From contig NZ_BMMM01000002.1 in assembly GCF_014645835.1 (NCBI RefSeq), forward strand, positions 691,233 through 755,232: a DNA stretch of 64,000 nt, read 5' to 3'. The stretch comes from Streptomyces albiflavescens (GTDB lineage Bacteria > Actinomycetota > Actinomycetes > Streptomycetales > Streptomycetaceae). Of the stretch, positions 38,269 to 46,722 are shown piece after piece. The notes beneath the pieces were generated by a model. The model made no database searches. It was not told the origin of the DNA and saw nothing but the letters and a program-made list of their open reading frames with translations. Every line of letters begins with the position of its first letter. Position 1 is the stretch's first letter. Both the position numbers and the translations under genes were made by a program.

Positions 38269-38856
38269 ATGGCACCGAGCACCGAGACACTGACCGCCGA
38301 GCGCATCCTCGAGGCGACCGAGGAGGTGCTGCGCCGCCACGGCCCCGCCAAGGCCACCGTGGTGGACGTGGCCCGCGCGCTCGGCGTCAGCCATGGGAGC
38401 GTCTACCGCCATTTCCGTACGAAGACGGCCCTGCGCGAGGCGGTGACACAGCGGTGGCTGGACCGAACCTGCCAGGCGCTCGCCGGTACCGCGGCCGAGG
38501 ACCGCGACCCGGAGGCCCGCCTGCGTGATTGGATCCGGGGTCTGGCCGAGGCGAAGCGCCGCAAGGCGGCGGACGATCCCGAGCTCTTCGCCACCTACGG
38601 CGTGCTGGCCGGGGAGAACCGGGAAGTGGTCGCCGCACATCTCGTCGACCTCATCGCACAGCTGACGAGCATCGTCGAGGCGGGCGTCGCCACCGGCGCC
38701 TTCACGACTCCCGACCCCGAGGCCACGGCCCGAGCCGTCTTCGAGGCCACCAGTTCCTTCCACGACCCACGCCACGCAACCGAGTGGCAACGGCCGGGCA
38801 TCGACGAGGAGTTCACCACCCTCGTCGACCTGCTGGTACGCGGACTGCGGGCCTGA
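38269..38856 (+). CDS. TetR/AcrR family regulator
   Basis: 195 residues. N-terminal helix-turn-helix (ILEATEEVLRRHGPAKATVVDVARALGVSHGSVYRHFRTKTALREAV), C-terminal helical ligand domain. Same strand as the reductase gene; probably binds the palindrome at 37143-37180. Confidence 0.93.
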   Translation: MAPSTETLTAERILEATEEVLRRHGPAKATVVDVARALGVSHGSVYRHFRTKTALREAVTQRWLDRTCQALAGTAAEDRDPEARLRDWIRGLAEAKRRKAADDPELFATYGVLAGENREVVAAHLVDLIAQLTSIVEAGVATGAFTTPDPEATARAVFEATSSFHDPRHATEWQRPGIDEEFTTLVDLLVRGLRA

Positions 38857-38865
38857 CGGAAGAGC

Positions 38866-39084
38866 CTAGGGACCCGGCGGCGCCTCCGTCGGGTCCACCG
38901 TCGCCTGATGGGCCTCGGCGAGATGTTCCTCCGCCTTCAGCCACGGCAGGAACTGCGCGCCCTTGCGCCAGCCGCAGGTGTCGCATCTGATCGTGCGCTG
39001 TACGCCCGCGCGTTGGACGCGTACGACGTGCTCACGGCCGTGCTGGTCCCAGCGGCTTACCTTGCTCGTGTTGATCTGCAGCAT
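38866..39084 (-). CDS. Small zinc-finger-like hypothetical protein
   Basis: 72 residues starting MLQINTSKVSRWDQHG. A C2H2-like pattern is visible (CDTCGWRKG ... HLAEAH). ATG 39084 has AGGAGG seven bases upstream. No partner identified. Confidence 0.7.
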   Translation of the reverse strand: MLQINTSKVSRWDQHGREHVVRVQRAGVQRTIRCDTCGWRKGAQFLPWLKAEEHLAEAHQATVDPTEAPPGP

Positions 39085-39270
39085 GACACCTCCTGGTGTT
39101 ACCGCTTCGCTTGCGCAGCAAGGAGTGTGCAGCATGACGAAGATCAACGGGGGTTCTTCGGCGGCGAGTTCGGTGTGGGGTCGGTCGCGCTAATTGAGGG
39201 GGCCAGGTGTGTCTCGGCGATGGTGGCGGTGGTGGCGGTGGTGGACCGCGACGCGCCGTCGCGGCAGGCG

Positions 39271-40566
39271 TCACAACAAGTCGGGTGCACTCTCCTGGGC
39301 GGGGTCCTTGGATGCCAGGTGATCCGGACCGCCGGCCGGGGCGGCGGCACGCAGCGCCGCTTCGACCCGGCGGTTGCTGGTCATGGATGCCGTGACGGCC
39401 GTCATCGCCAGGAGGAGGACGGCGGCGGCGTAGAGCGGGGTGCGGACGTCGTAGGTGGTGGCCAGCCAGCCGCCGAGGAAGGCCCCGACGGGGGCCGCGC
39501 ACATGGCCAGCATGCGGGAGGTGGAGGCGACCCGACCCATGAGGTGGGCCGGGACGATCGCCTGCCGGAGGGAGGGCCCGAGCACCATCGTGGCGCCCAT
39601 GCCGGCCCCGCAGACGGCGAGCGCCAGCCCGGCCACGTACGGGTTCGGGGCAGCGGCCAGGCCCAGGATGGCAAGCCCTTCGACGGCGGCTGTGCAGGTC
39701 AGTGCGGTGCCGGTGCCGAGTCGTCGGCCGAGGTAGGAGGCGATGCCTGCACCGAGCAGGCCGCCGGTGGCCTCCGCCGTGAGGAGCAGGCCGAAGCCGT
39801 AGGTGTCCATGCCGAGGCGATCGTGCGCGAAGAGGGCGAGGACGGTCTCCACAGCGAGGAAGGCGACGTTCCCGACCGCCGGGCGGAGCGCGAGGCCGAG
39901 CAGCACCCGGTCCCGGAAGACGTACGAGGCCCCGGCCCGCGCCTGCCGAAGCAGCGACTCGCGGACCTCCGGCACGGGCCTGGGCATGGCGGGCAGCGTA
40001 CGTACGAGCAGTGCGGAGAGCATGAACGACACCGCGTCGGCGAGCAGCGGAACCGCCCGCCCGAACGCGAGCAGCGCACTGCCCGCAGGCGGCCCCGCGA
40101 AGCCGGACATGGCGGTCTGGGCTCCGCGCAAGCGGGAGTTGGCGCGCTCCAAGAGTGCGGGGTCGCGGCGGAGCAGATCCGGCAGATAGGCCGTGGCGGC
40201 CGTATCGAAGAAGAGTCCGCCGAGGCCGAGCAGGAAGGCGACGGTCGCGAGCAGCGGAATGCTCAGCACGCCGAGCACGGCCGCCGCCGCGGGTATCCCG
40301 AGCAGCACCGCACGTGCCGTGTCCGCGACCCACATCGTGCGCCGGCGGTCCCAGCGGTCCACCAGCGCACCGCCGAGCACCCCTAAGAGCAGCCACGGCA
40401 GCGTCCCCGCGGCCGTGACGACGGCGAGCGCCATCGGATCCCGCGTCAACGTCAACGCCAGCAGCGGCAGCGCGGCATGCGTCACCCCGTCACCGAGCGA
40501 GGACACCGTCTGCGCAGTCCACAGCCGTCCGAACCCGGTCGGCAGCTTCCGGATGTCTGAGGTCAC
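39271..40566 (-). CDS. MFS transporter
   Basis: 431 residues, about 12 TM helices. Typical N-terminal FGRLWTAQTVSSLGDGVTHAALPLLAL and a loop GALVDRWDRRRTM. Resembles the DHA3/enterobactin-exporter-like group, so an efflux role is likely. GTG 40566 overlaps the stop of the regulator gene (GTGA). Confidence 0.9.
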   Translation of the reverse strand: MTSDIRKLPTGFGRLWTAQTVSSLGDGVTHAALPLLALTLTRDPMALAVVTAAGTLPWLLLGVLGGALVDRWDRRRTMWVADTARAVLLGIPAAAAVLGVLSIPLLATVAFLLGLGGLFFDTAATAYLPDLLRRDPALLERANSRLRGAQTAMSGFAGPPAGSALLAFGRAVPLLADAVSFMLSALLVRTLPAMPRPVPEVRESLLRQARAGASYVFRDRVLLGLALRPAVGNVAFLAVETVLALFAHDRLGMDTYGFGLLLTAEATGGLLGAGIASYLGRRLGTGTALTCTAAVEGLAILGLAAAPNPYVAGLALAVCGAGMGATMVLGPSLRQAIVPAHLMGRVASTSRMLAMCAAPVGAFLGGWLATTYDVRTPLYAAAVLLLAMTAVTASMTSNRRVEAALRAAAPAGGPDHLASKDPAQESAPDLL

Positions 40567-41102
40567 TCGGCGTCCCCTTCGGCCTGCTGGCGCGGTGCCG
40601 GGTGGAACAGTGCGAAGACGAGTGACGCGTCCGGCAGCGACGGATCGGACAGCTCCCGGTACTCGTCCGCCAGCGCCTGCAGCCGCGCCCCCAGCTCTGC
40701 GAACTGCTCCTCGGTGAGCCGCAGATGCGCCATCCGCACGTGCCGTGCGCCATCCGCCGGCGCCGCCTCCAGGTCCGCCACCGCATGCCGCATCAGCACA
40801 TCCGGCCCTCCCTCGCCCGGATCCGGCAGCACGATCGCCCGCGCGGCCATCGCGTAATACCGCTCGGTGACCCCCCGCACCTTCCGCGTCCGCACCACCT
40901 TCACCAGGCCGGCCCGCTCCAGCAGCCGCACGTGATAGCTGGAACTCCCCTTCGCAAGGCCAACACGCTCGGCGATCTGCGTAATCGTCGCCGGCTCGAA
41001 GCGGAGCACGGCCATGATCCGGTGACGCGTGAGATTGGAGACGGCGCGCAGCTGCTCGTCAGTGGTGACGTGAAACGTCTCGGGAAGATCATCGGTAGGC
41101 AT
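40563..41102 (-). CDS. ArsR-type winged-helix regulator
   Basis: About 179 residues. N-terminal winged helix (LRAVSNLTRHRIMAVLRFEPATITQIAERVGLAKGSSSYHVRLLERAGLVKVV), helical C-terminus. Coupled to the MFS gene, which it probably represses. ATG 41102 preferred; the operator-like repeat lies just upstream. Confidence 0.9.
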   Translation of the reverse strand: MPTDDLPETFHVTTDEQLRAVSNLTRHRIMAVLRFEPATITQIAERVGLAKGSSSYHVRLLERAGLVKVVRTRKVRGVTERYYAMAARAIVLPDPGEGGPDVLMRHAVADLEAAPADGARHVRMAHLRLTEEQFAELGARLQALADEYRELSDPSLPDASLVFALFHPAPRQQAEGDAE

Positions 41103-41110
41103 GCGAGAAA

Positions 41111-41130
41111 TGGTCAACGTTTCTTGACCA
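41111..41130. promoter_or_regulatory. Operator-like inverted repeat before ArsR-type gene
   Basis: TGGTCAA and TTGACCA, perfect 7-bp arms, six-base spacer, nine bases before the regulator ATG. Probable autoregulatory site. Confidence 0.6.
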
Positions 41131-41138
41131 TTGCGCAA

Positions 41139-41494
41139 GGGGATTTCGCGCGGACCTCCAGAATCTGCTGCCCGGCGCTGCTCGAAGCCCCCACGCAGTA
41201 GGCAGATCAGACCAAGATCAATCTCAGCGGCACCTTCTGTACCTCAACTACAAGCGCCGCCAATTGCATCGGGTGCGAACTGGCGACGGTATGCGCATCG
41301 CGTCCCAGGCGATGCACGGCTATGCGGCTGACCAGCGGCGTCAGGCGTCAGAGCGGACTGTGACCGTAACGCTTGGCAAGGGGCGGTGGCGAGCCCTTGT
41401 CACTCGTGGGGGTGGATGGTCTGCGGTTTCAGCTCCGGCTCGCATCTGATGCGGTTTCCTCGCATCAGATGCGAGTGGCGGAGAGTGGTGGCCG
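41139..41494. other. Left border of recombinase element, no gene
   Basis: No convincing gene. It contains AGACCAAGATCAATCTCAGC (from 41209), similar to sequence at 46564, and a perfect 15-bp inverted repeat CTCGCATCTGATGCG / CGCATCAGATGCGAG (41439-41453, 41461-41475, loop GTTTCCT) 19 bases before the recombinase start. The latter may be a recombinase-binding site or operator. Confidence 0.6.
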
Positions 41495-42619
41495 GTGAGG
41501 TTCAGAGGGACGGTGCCGGGGGCGGCGACGCTGCACCTGGCGGACGGGGTCGCACTGCTGCGGCCGGAAGAGCAGGTGTTCACGGCAATGCTGGGCGGCT
41601 TTGCCAACCAGCAGCTCGCGCGGAACCTGGCCCGCTCTACGGTCGAGGGCCGGGAGAACACGGTGAAGGCGTTCGCCGCCTACGTGAACGCCTTCCCGTG
41701 GCAGTGGACGCCGGCGATGGTCGACGAGTGGCTCGGTGACCTGCGCTCATTGCGTGACCTGAAGCGTTCGACGATCCGCTCGTACTCCGAAGCCGTCCGT
41801 GCCTTCTGCCACTTCGCCACCGATCCCCTCTACGAGTGGGCCACCACCTGCGAAGAGCGGTTCGGCTCCCACCCGGTCCAGGTCGTGCACGAGTGGAACA
41901 CCGCCGTCCACGTCCAGGACAACGAAGCCGACGCGAAGAAGCGGGCCTTCACCAAGGCCGAGTTGCACGCCTTCTTCGCTCACTGCGACGACGAGGTCGC
42001 CCGCATCCGGGCCTTCGGCCGCAAGGGCTGGCTGCCGGCCTTCCGTGACGCGACCCTGTTCAAGACCGCGTACGCCTTCGGCACACGAAGGAACGAGACG
42101 CGGATGCTGGACGCCGCCGACTTCGGCCGCAACCCGCACGGAGCCGAGTACGGCGAGTTCGGCCTATGCCGGGTCCGCTTTGGCAAGGCCAAGAAGGGCT
42201 CACCTCCCAAGCGTCGTTCCGTGCTGACCGTATGGGACTGGACTCCCGACATCCTGGACGAGTGGTTCACCGACGTCCGGCCGCTGTTCGGCGTTGAGGG
42301 CAGCCCTGCGGCATGGCCCTCGGAGCGCGGGCTGCGCATCGGCTGCCAGCGGCTCAACTCCCGCTTCATCGCCTACCGTCTGGCCCTCGGCCTGGACGAA
42401 GGGTTGGACTTCCACTCCTTCCGCAGGTCCTACGTGACGCATCTGATCGAGGACGGATGGGACCCGCGGTTCGTCCAGGAGCAGGTCGGCCACGACCACG
42501 CGAGCACAACCTCGATCTACACCTGCGTCAGCTCGGACTTCCGCACCCGCACCCTGCGACGACACCTGGACGGCACCGTCGCCGCCGCTCTGGAGAGCCA
42601 GAACCGGAGGCAGTCGTGA
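41495..42619 (+). CDS. Tyrosine recombinase (module gene 1)
   Basis: 374 residues. N-terminal SAM-like core-binding domain (residues about 30-130). Catalytic domain with Arg in YAFGTRRNETRMLD, Lys in VRFGKAKKGSPPK, HSFRRSYVTHL (His-x-x-Arg), VGHDHASTTSIYTCVS (His and nucleophile Tyr). All catalytic residues are present, so it is probably active. First of three coupled genes; GTGA overlap with the next. It should catalyse integration or excision of this element. No tRNA gene lies beside it. Confidence 0.93.
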   Translation: MRFRGTVPGAATLHLADGVALLRPEEQVFTAMLGGFANQQLARNLARSTVEGRENTVKAFAAYVNAFPWQWTPAMVDEWLGDLRSLRDLKRSTIRSYSEAVRAFCHFATDPLYEWATTCEERFGSHPVQVVHEWNTAVHVQDNEADAKKRAFTKAELHAFFAHCDDEVARIRAFGRKGWLPAFRDATLFKTAYAFGTRRNETRMLDAADFGRNPHGAEYGEFGLCRVRFGKAKKGSPPKRRSVLTVWDWTPDILDEWFTDVRPLFGVEGSPAAWPSERGLRIGCQRLNSRFIAYRLALGLDEGLDFHSFRRSYVTHLIEDGWDPRFVQEQVGHDHASTTSIYTCVSSDFRTRTLRRHLDGTVAAALESQNRRQS

Positions 42620-42951
42620 AACGCAAGGTCGGCTACACGTGGAAGCTGCGTGAGGTGATGGCCGCGCACGGCATCTTCACCACCACCGAACTGGTGCCGA
42701 TGCTGCGCGACCGGGGCATCGAGCTGTCCGCCTCTCAGATCCACCGACTGGTCTCCGGCACCCCAGAGCGGCTTTCCCTCCAAGTACTGGCCGCGTTCTG
42801 CGACATCTTCGCCTGCACACCGGCCGACCTGGTCACGACAACTGCCGAGAACGCCGGAGTCCGCAAGGCCGCGACGGGCGACGTTCCGGCCCCGCCGTCG
42901 GCGGTCGCGAAACTGCGCCCCCGGCCGGCCCGGATTCTGCCTGACGCGTGA
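42616..42951 (+). CDS. Small HTH protein (module gene 2)
   Basis: 111 residues. XRE-like helix-turn-helix in the first 75 residues (WKLREVMAAHGIFTTTELVPMLRDRGIELSASQIHRLV ... FACTPADLV). Coupled on both sides by GTGA overlaps. Likely regulates the module or helps assemble the recombination complex. Confidence 0.88.
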   Translation: MKRKVGYTWKLREVMAAHGIFTTTELVPMLRDRGIELSASQIHRLVSGTPERLSLQVLAAFCDIFACTPADLVTTTAENAGVRKAATGDVPAPPSAVAKLRPRPARILPDA

Positions 42952-44483
42952 GCCCGACCTACACCCCGGAAGAGTGCGAGCGCTGGCACAAGAGGACCTG
43001 CGCCCGCTGCCAGCGGCACGGCTGGTTCGCCGCCCGCTGGCCCGATGGCCACGTATGCCGCACCTGCCACGACAAGGCCCTCCTGGTCCGCGGCATCTGT
43101 CCCGGTTGCGGCGACGAGCGAGCGCTTCCCGGCCTGCGGCCCGGCGACGGCAGACGGATCTGCTCCGACTGCGCGGGCTTCATGATGTCCTACCGATGCT
43201 CTCGCTGCGGAACGGAGGACAAGCTCCACCGCGCACGGCTCTGCACTCGATGCACCATCGCCGACCGGCTCGACGAACTGCTGGACGACGGAACCGGCCG
43301 CATCCGCCCCGAACTTCTCCCGTTGGCCGACTTGCTCCTGGCCATGGACCGCCCACTGTCCGGCCTTGCCTGGCTGAACAGGAGTAACGGCAAACCCGGC
43401 TCCACCGCTGACCTCCTCCGGCGGCTCGCTCAAGGCGACATCGAGCTGACCCACGAGGCCTTCCATCATCTCCAGCCATGGCGGGCCGCCGCCCACCTGC
43501 GGGAACTCCTCATGACCTGCGACATCTTGCCCGCCATCGACAAACGAATCTGCTCGTTCGAACGATGGCTCATCGAGCACCTCGCCAGCATCCCCGACCC
43601 CGACCACGCTCAGATCATCCGCCGATACGCCACCTGGGAGGTGCTGCCACGGCTACGGACCCGCGCCGAGAAGAAGCCGGTCACACCGGCCGCCCGCAGA
43701 CGCGTCGCGGACCAGGTCAAGCAGGCCACCGCGTTTCTCGACTGGCTCGCCGACCGGGACCACACTCTCGCCACCTGCGGCCAGACCGGCATCGACGCCT
43801 GGCACGCCGAACACAACCAGCACGCCCGCAACACCATCCGGAACTTCCTGCTGTGGTGCTCGACCAGCAAGCTCACCCGGCCCTTCCGGCTTCCTCCAGT
43901 GCACATCAGCCGGGCCGCACCGATGCCGCAGACCGAGCGCCTGGAACTGATTGGACGCCTTCTCACCGACCCGAACATGCCTCTGCGAGTCCGGGTCGCG
44001 GGGTGCATCGTCCTGCTTTACGCCCAGCCGCTCAGCCGCGTCGTCCGCCTGACACTGGACGACATCACCCGCACCCAGCAGCAGACCCTTCTCCGGCTCG
44101 GCGAGCCGCCATCCCCTGTTCCCGAACCGCTCGCGGAACTCCTGTTCCGCTGGATTGACAGCCGGGACAACATGAACACCGCGACCAACCACGCCTGCCG
44201 GTGGCTGTTCCCCGGCCGCCGAGCCGGGCAACCGATCCACCCCGACGTCCTTGCGACGCTCCTCAACGACATCGGCATCCCCACCACCGCCGGTCGCACC
44301 GCCGCGATCCGGCAGCACGTGCTGGAGATGCCCGCCCCGGTCGTCGCAGAGGCTCTGAGCTACCACCGGGTCACCACGGCCAAGTTGGCCTCCGAGGCCG
44401 GAGGCACCTGGAGCCGATACGCCTCCGGTGACCACTGGCGGTCACCACCAGGCTGGACCCCTCAGCGAACTGGTGAGAGCTGA
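42948..44483 (+). CDS. Zinc-ribbon recombinase-like protein (module gene 3)
   Basis: 511 residues. The N-terminal 110 residues hold four or more Cys pairs (CARC, CRTCH, CPGCG, CSDC, CSRCG, CTRC), a zinc-ribbon array. The C-terminal half looks like a diverged tyrosine recombinase: PLSRVVRLTLDDI (Arg box), GRTAAIRQHV, then EALSYHRVTTAKL and WSRYASG (His and candidate Tyr). Its HxxR His is missing, so activity is doubtful; it may be a partner recombinase. The last codons lie inside a repeat found again at 45585, 48090 and 60988. Confidence 0.82.
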   Translation: MSPTYTPEECERWHKRTCARCQRHGWFAARWPDGHVCRTCHDKALLVRGICPGCGDERALPGLRPGDGRRICSDCAGFMMSYRCSRCGTEDKLHRARLCTRCTIADRLDELLDDGTGRIRPELLPLADLLLAMDRPLSGLAWLNRSNGKPGSTADLLRRLAQGDIELTHEAFHHLQPWRAAAHLRELLMTCDILPAIDKRICSFERWLIEHLASIPDPDHAQIIRRYATWEVLPRLRTRAEKKPVTPAARRRVADQVKQATAFLDWLADRDHTLATCGQTGIDAWHAEHNQHARNTIRNFLLWCSTSKLTRPFRLPPVHISRAAPMPQTERLELIGRLLTDPNMPLRVRVAGCIVLLYAQPLSRVVRLTLDDITRTQQQTLLRLGEPPSPVPEPLAELLFRWIDSRDNMNTATNHACRWLFPGRRAGQPIHPDVLATLLNDIGIPTTAGRTAAIRQHVLEMPAPVVAEALSYHRVTTAKLASEAGGTWSRYASGDHWRSPPGWTPQRTGES

Positions 44484-44515
44484 ATACGCGAGCTCACCAG
44501 TATGCCGAGGCCGAA
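44407..44515 (+). repeat. Recombinase-tail repeat, copy a
   Basis: The end of module gene 3 from ACCTGGAGCCGATACGCCTC onwards, including TGAATACGCGAGCTCACCAG (44481-44500). The latter carries the gene's own stop codon and is the probable right end of the element. Confidence 0.8.
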
Positions 44516-44523
44516 GATGGGGG

Positions 44524-45378
44524 CTATCTACTGTCGGAGCCGCAGTCTTTCAGCGGCTTGGGTGCGGGGATCTCGCTGAAGACTGAACCGGGTCGTGCCG
44601 ATGCCATCCCTGGGGTGCCACTGCTCCCGAAGAGGAGCTGCCAGGTGTCCATAACGCGATGCTCTGTGGCCGATCGCGTAGTGATGGCAGGGGCGAGGTT
44701 CATGGCCTTCAGCGGCTTGTACCGGTCGCGCCCCCATCTTTGGCCGCGTACGTCCACGAACGAGAATCCGGCGATGGCGAAGTACTGCTCTCGTCTGATC
44801 ACGCTATTCGGGATGGTGACGAGGCTGCACGGCGGTACGTCGCTGAGGTCGAGCAAGTCCTTTTCCCCGCGGTACAGGCCTTCCTGTGTCTCGCCATCTC
44901 CTCCCGCAGCAACACCGATGGTGACCTGGGAGATGGGGTCGAGCGACCGGTTCGCGAAGTAGCCCTTGGTTTGACCATCCTTGCCGATCTGCGTCCAACT
45001 GGAGACGAGAGCGGCCTGAGACTGGAGCTCCTTCTCCGATTCTTCCGCCGACTGGGCAAGTTGATCTTTGGAGGTCTGCACCTGGTAGTAGCTCGTCCAA
45101 GCTGTGGCAATCAAGCCAACGGCCGCCACAAACGACGCGATCATCGTTGCGATCAGCATCCAGTCGCGCTTCTTGGGAGCTGACGGGGCAGGCGCTCCGG
45201 TGGACGGCTGAGGTGGGCTTCCTCCGGGCTGACCCGTCTCAGGGACTACTGGAAGCTGGGCTGTGGTTTCGCCGCTGGGTGTCGGCCCTGGAACGGCAGG
45301 CGGCTGGTGCGGCGTGGGATCGCTCGTTCCAGGCTGACTGGTAGTTGTGGTGGCCCCTTGCCCCTGACTCACTGTCAT
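44524..45378 (-). CDS. Membrane-anchored hypothetical protein (cargo)
   Basis: 284 residues. A Pro/Thr/Ser-rich N-terminal tail of about 70 residues, one TM helix (WMLIATMIASFVAAVGLIATAW, about residues 73-95), a short coiled-coil (SKDQLAQSAEESEKELQ) and a globular C-terminus. No family recognised. It lies exactly between recombinase-tail copies a and b, so it reads as cargo. Confidence 0.72.
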   Translation of the reverse strand: MTVSQGQGATTTTSQPGTSDPTPHQPPAVPGPTPSGETTAQLPVVPETGQPGGSPPQPSTGAPAPSAPKKRDWMLIATMIASFVAAVGLIATAWTSYYQVQTSKDQLAQSAEESEKELQSQAALVSSWTQIGKDGQTKGYFANRSLDPISQVTIGVAAGGDGETQEGLYRGEKDLLDLSDVPPCSLVTIPNSVIRREQYFAIAGFSFVDVRGQRWGRDRYKPLKAMNLAPAITTRSATEHRVMDTWQLLFGSSGTPGMASARPGSVFSEIPAPKPLKDCGSDSR

Positions 45379-45504
45379 CTCCGTTACTCACAGTCGCTCG
45401 GCAGGGCGGATCCTCGCAGACATCCGAGGCGCCAGCAGGAGCCTCCACGGAATCTTCAACACCCGCTTCCCCGGAGGGTGTTACTGCGAGACGCCTCCCA
45501 GGGG

Positions 45505-45618
45505 CACCGCACCTGGAGCCGATACGCCTCCGGTGACCACACACGGTCACCAGCAGGGGGGTTCCGCGAGGAACTGGCGACAGCTGAATAGGCGAACCCA
45601 CCAGTACCGAGGCCGATG
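45505..45618 (+). repeat. Recombinase-tail repeat, copy b
   Basis: Strongly similar to 44401-44515: ACCTGGAGCCGATACGCCTC, then TGAATAGGCGAACCCACCAG (45585-45604; 17 of 20 to copy a), then a shared CCGAGGCCGA. It is a non-coding remnant of the 3' end of module gene 3. Confidence 0.85.
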
Positions 45619-45642
45619 ACGTAGCCGCCGACAGGGCACAAA

Positions 45643-46371
45643 TCACCGGTCGGGATGTTCGTCGGGCTGGTCAGGTTGGGGTTCGTTCATCTTTAGGTTG
45701 TGCACCCATAGGCCTGTGCGCCCCACGAAATAGGTGTGACTCCGCTGCACGCGCAGGTTGTGCGCGGTGGTTTTCATAAACCGCTGGCTTACCCCGAGGA
45801 GTTCGGTCCGCTTACCCTCACTGTTTACGAGGAAATCACCCGGGCGTAGTTCATGCGCGGGAGTCCAATCCTCAAGATAGAATCGGTGATTGGGTGTGCA
45901 GGTGACCGTTTCGTCAGGGAACTCAAGGTCGACCCAGCTGTCCTGCCTGGAGTGAAAAGTGCGCTCCACGGCCCTGCCGATGGGGCCGCCGGTCCGGCCA
46001 GCAGACGTCACCATGTCGCCGGGTTGGATTTCCTCAATCGGAATCAATCCGTCGGGCGTGACTATAGGTGTGCCAGCAGCAAAGCACCCGCCTTCAGCCA
46101 GGCGCTGCACTATACCAACACCGAGAAGCACCACTCCACCAATCATAGTGCCGGTTCCCAAGCCGATTCCTACGCTGCCGATTCCTCCGCCGCCGATTCC
46201 GGGGGGACCGCCGCCCATTGCGCTTGCTGCTAGCCCCGCCCCTGCCGTGACTATCCCGGTCGCCACCATCACCGAACCTGCGTGTATCGTTTTCTCACCA
46301 GGCGTGCTTCCTCCGCCGCTCGTATCCCTTCCGCTCGTCTTCCGCATGATGGAAACCTTCCCTCTCATCAC
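45643..46371 (-). CDS. Orphan pretoxin Hint-domain protein
   Basis: 242 residues. The N-terminal half is Gly-rich and hydrophobic (residues about 30-95), probably membrane-associated. Residues about 100-225 are a Hint (intein/hedgehog) autoprocessing domain: GGCFAAGTPIVTPDGLIPIEEI (N-terminal Cys), TPNHRFYLEDWTP, and the C-terminal VHN cleavage motif. Only 15 residues follow, where polymorphic toxins normally carry a toxin domain. It may be a truncated toxin or release a short peptide. GTG 46371, ATG 46368 or ATG 46347 could be the start. Confidence 0.85.
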   Translation of the reverse strand: MMRGKVSIMRKTSGRDTSGGGSTPGEKTIHAGSVMVATGIVTAGAGLAASAMGGGPPGIGGGGIGSVGIGLGTGTMIGGVVLLGVGIVQRLAEGGCFAAGTPIVTPDGLIPIEEIQPGDMVTSAGRTGGPIGRAVERTFHSRQDSWVDLEFPDETVTCTPNHRFYLEDWTPAHELRPGDFLVNSEGKRTELLGVSQRFMKTTAHNLRVQRSHTYFVGRTGLWVHNLKMNEPQPDQPDEHPDR

Positions 46372-46722
46372 GGTCAGCGGGGACCGGGATTTGCGACCCC
46401 GAGGTTCCTAATTCCAGGCTCTCACTGGCAGCGGGTCACGTCTAACCGAACGGCTTTGCGCCGGGCCGAAAGTCCACCATCGAGGTTCAGGCTGGGGTTG
46501 GCGTGGGCTCGCGCCTTAATCTCCGTGCACGGCTACGACCGAGCCCCCGACCGGCGTGCTAGAAGACCATGATCAATCTCGGCGCTAACCGCTGTACCGA
46601 TGTTCCCCGAAGCCGTCGTCAAATCCTTCACGACCTTCGAGGTCAACGTGCCGCATTGAGGCGTATCGCGTCGGCGCGCATGGTGGTACCTGGCTCGGCA
46701 GCCGCCGTCTGGCTTGAGGTTG
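46372..46722. other. Non-coding gap in island
   Basis: 350 bases with no supported gene. AGACCATGATCAATCTCGGC (46564) resembles the motif at 41209 (19 of 21 over AGACCA..GCG) and may mark an old element end. Base composition is less GC-rich than the flanks. Confidence 0.5.

Noticed and set aside
41139..41494. tRNA gene as attachment site for the recombinase
   Set aside because: No cloverleaf or conserved T-loop sequence seen here or at the other island border.
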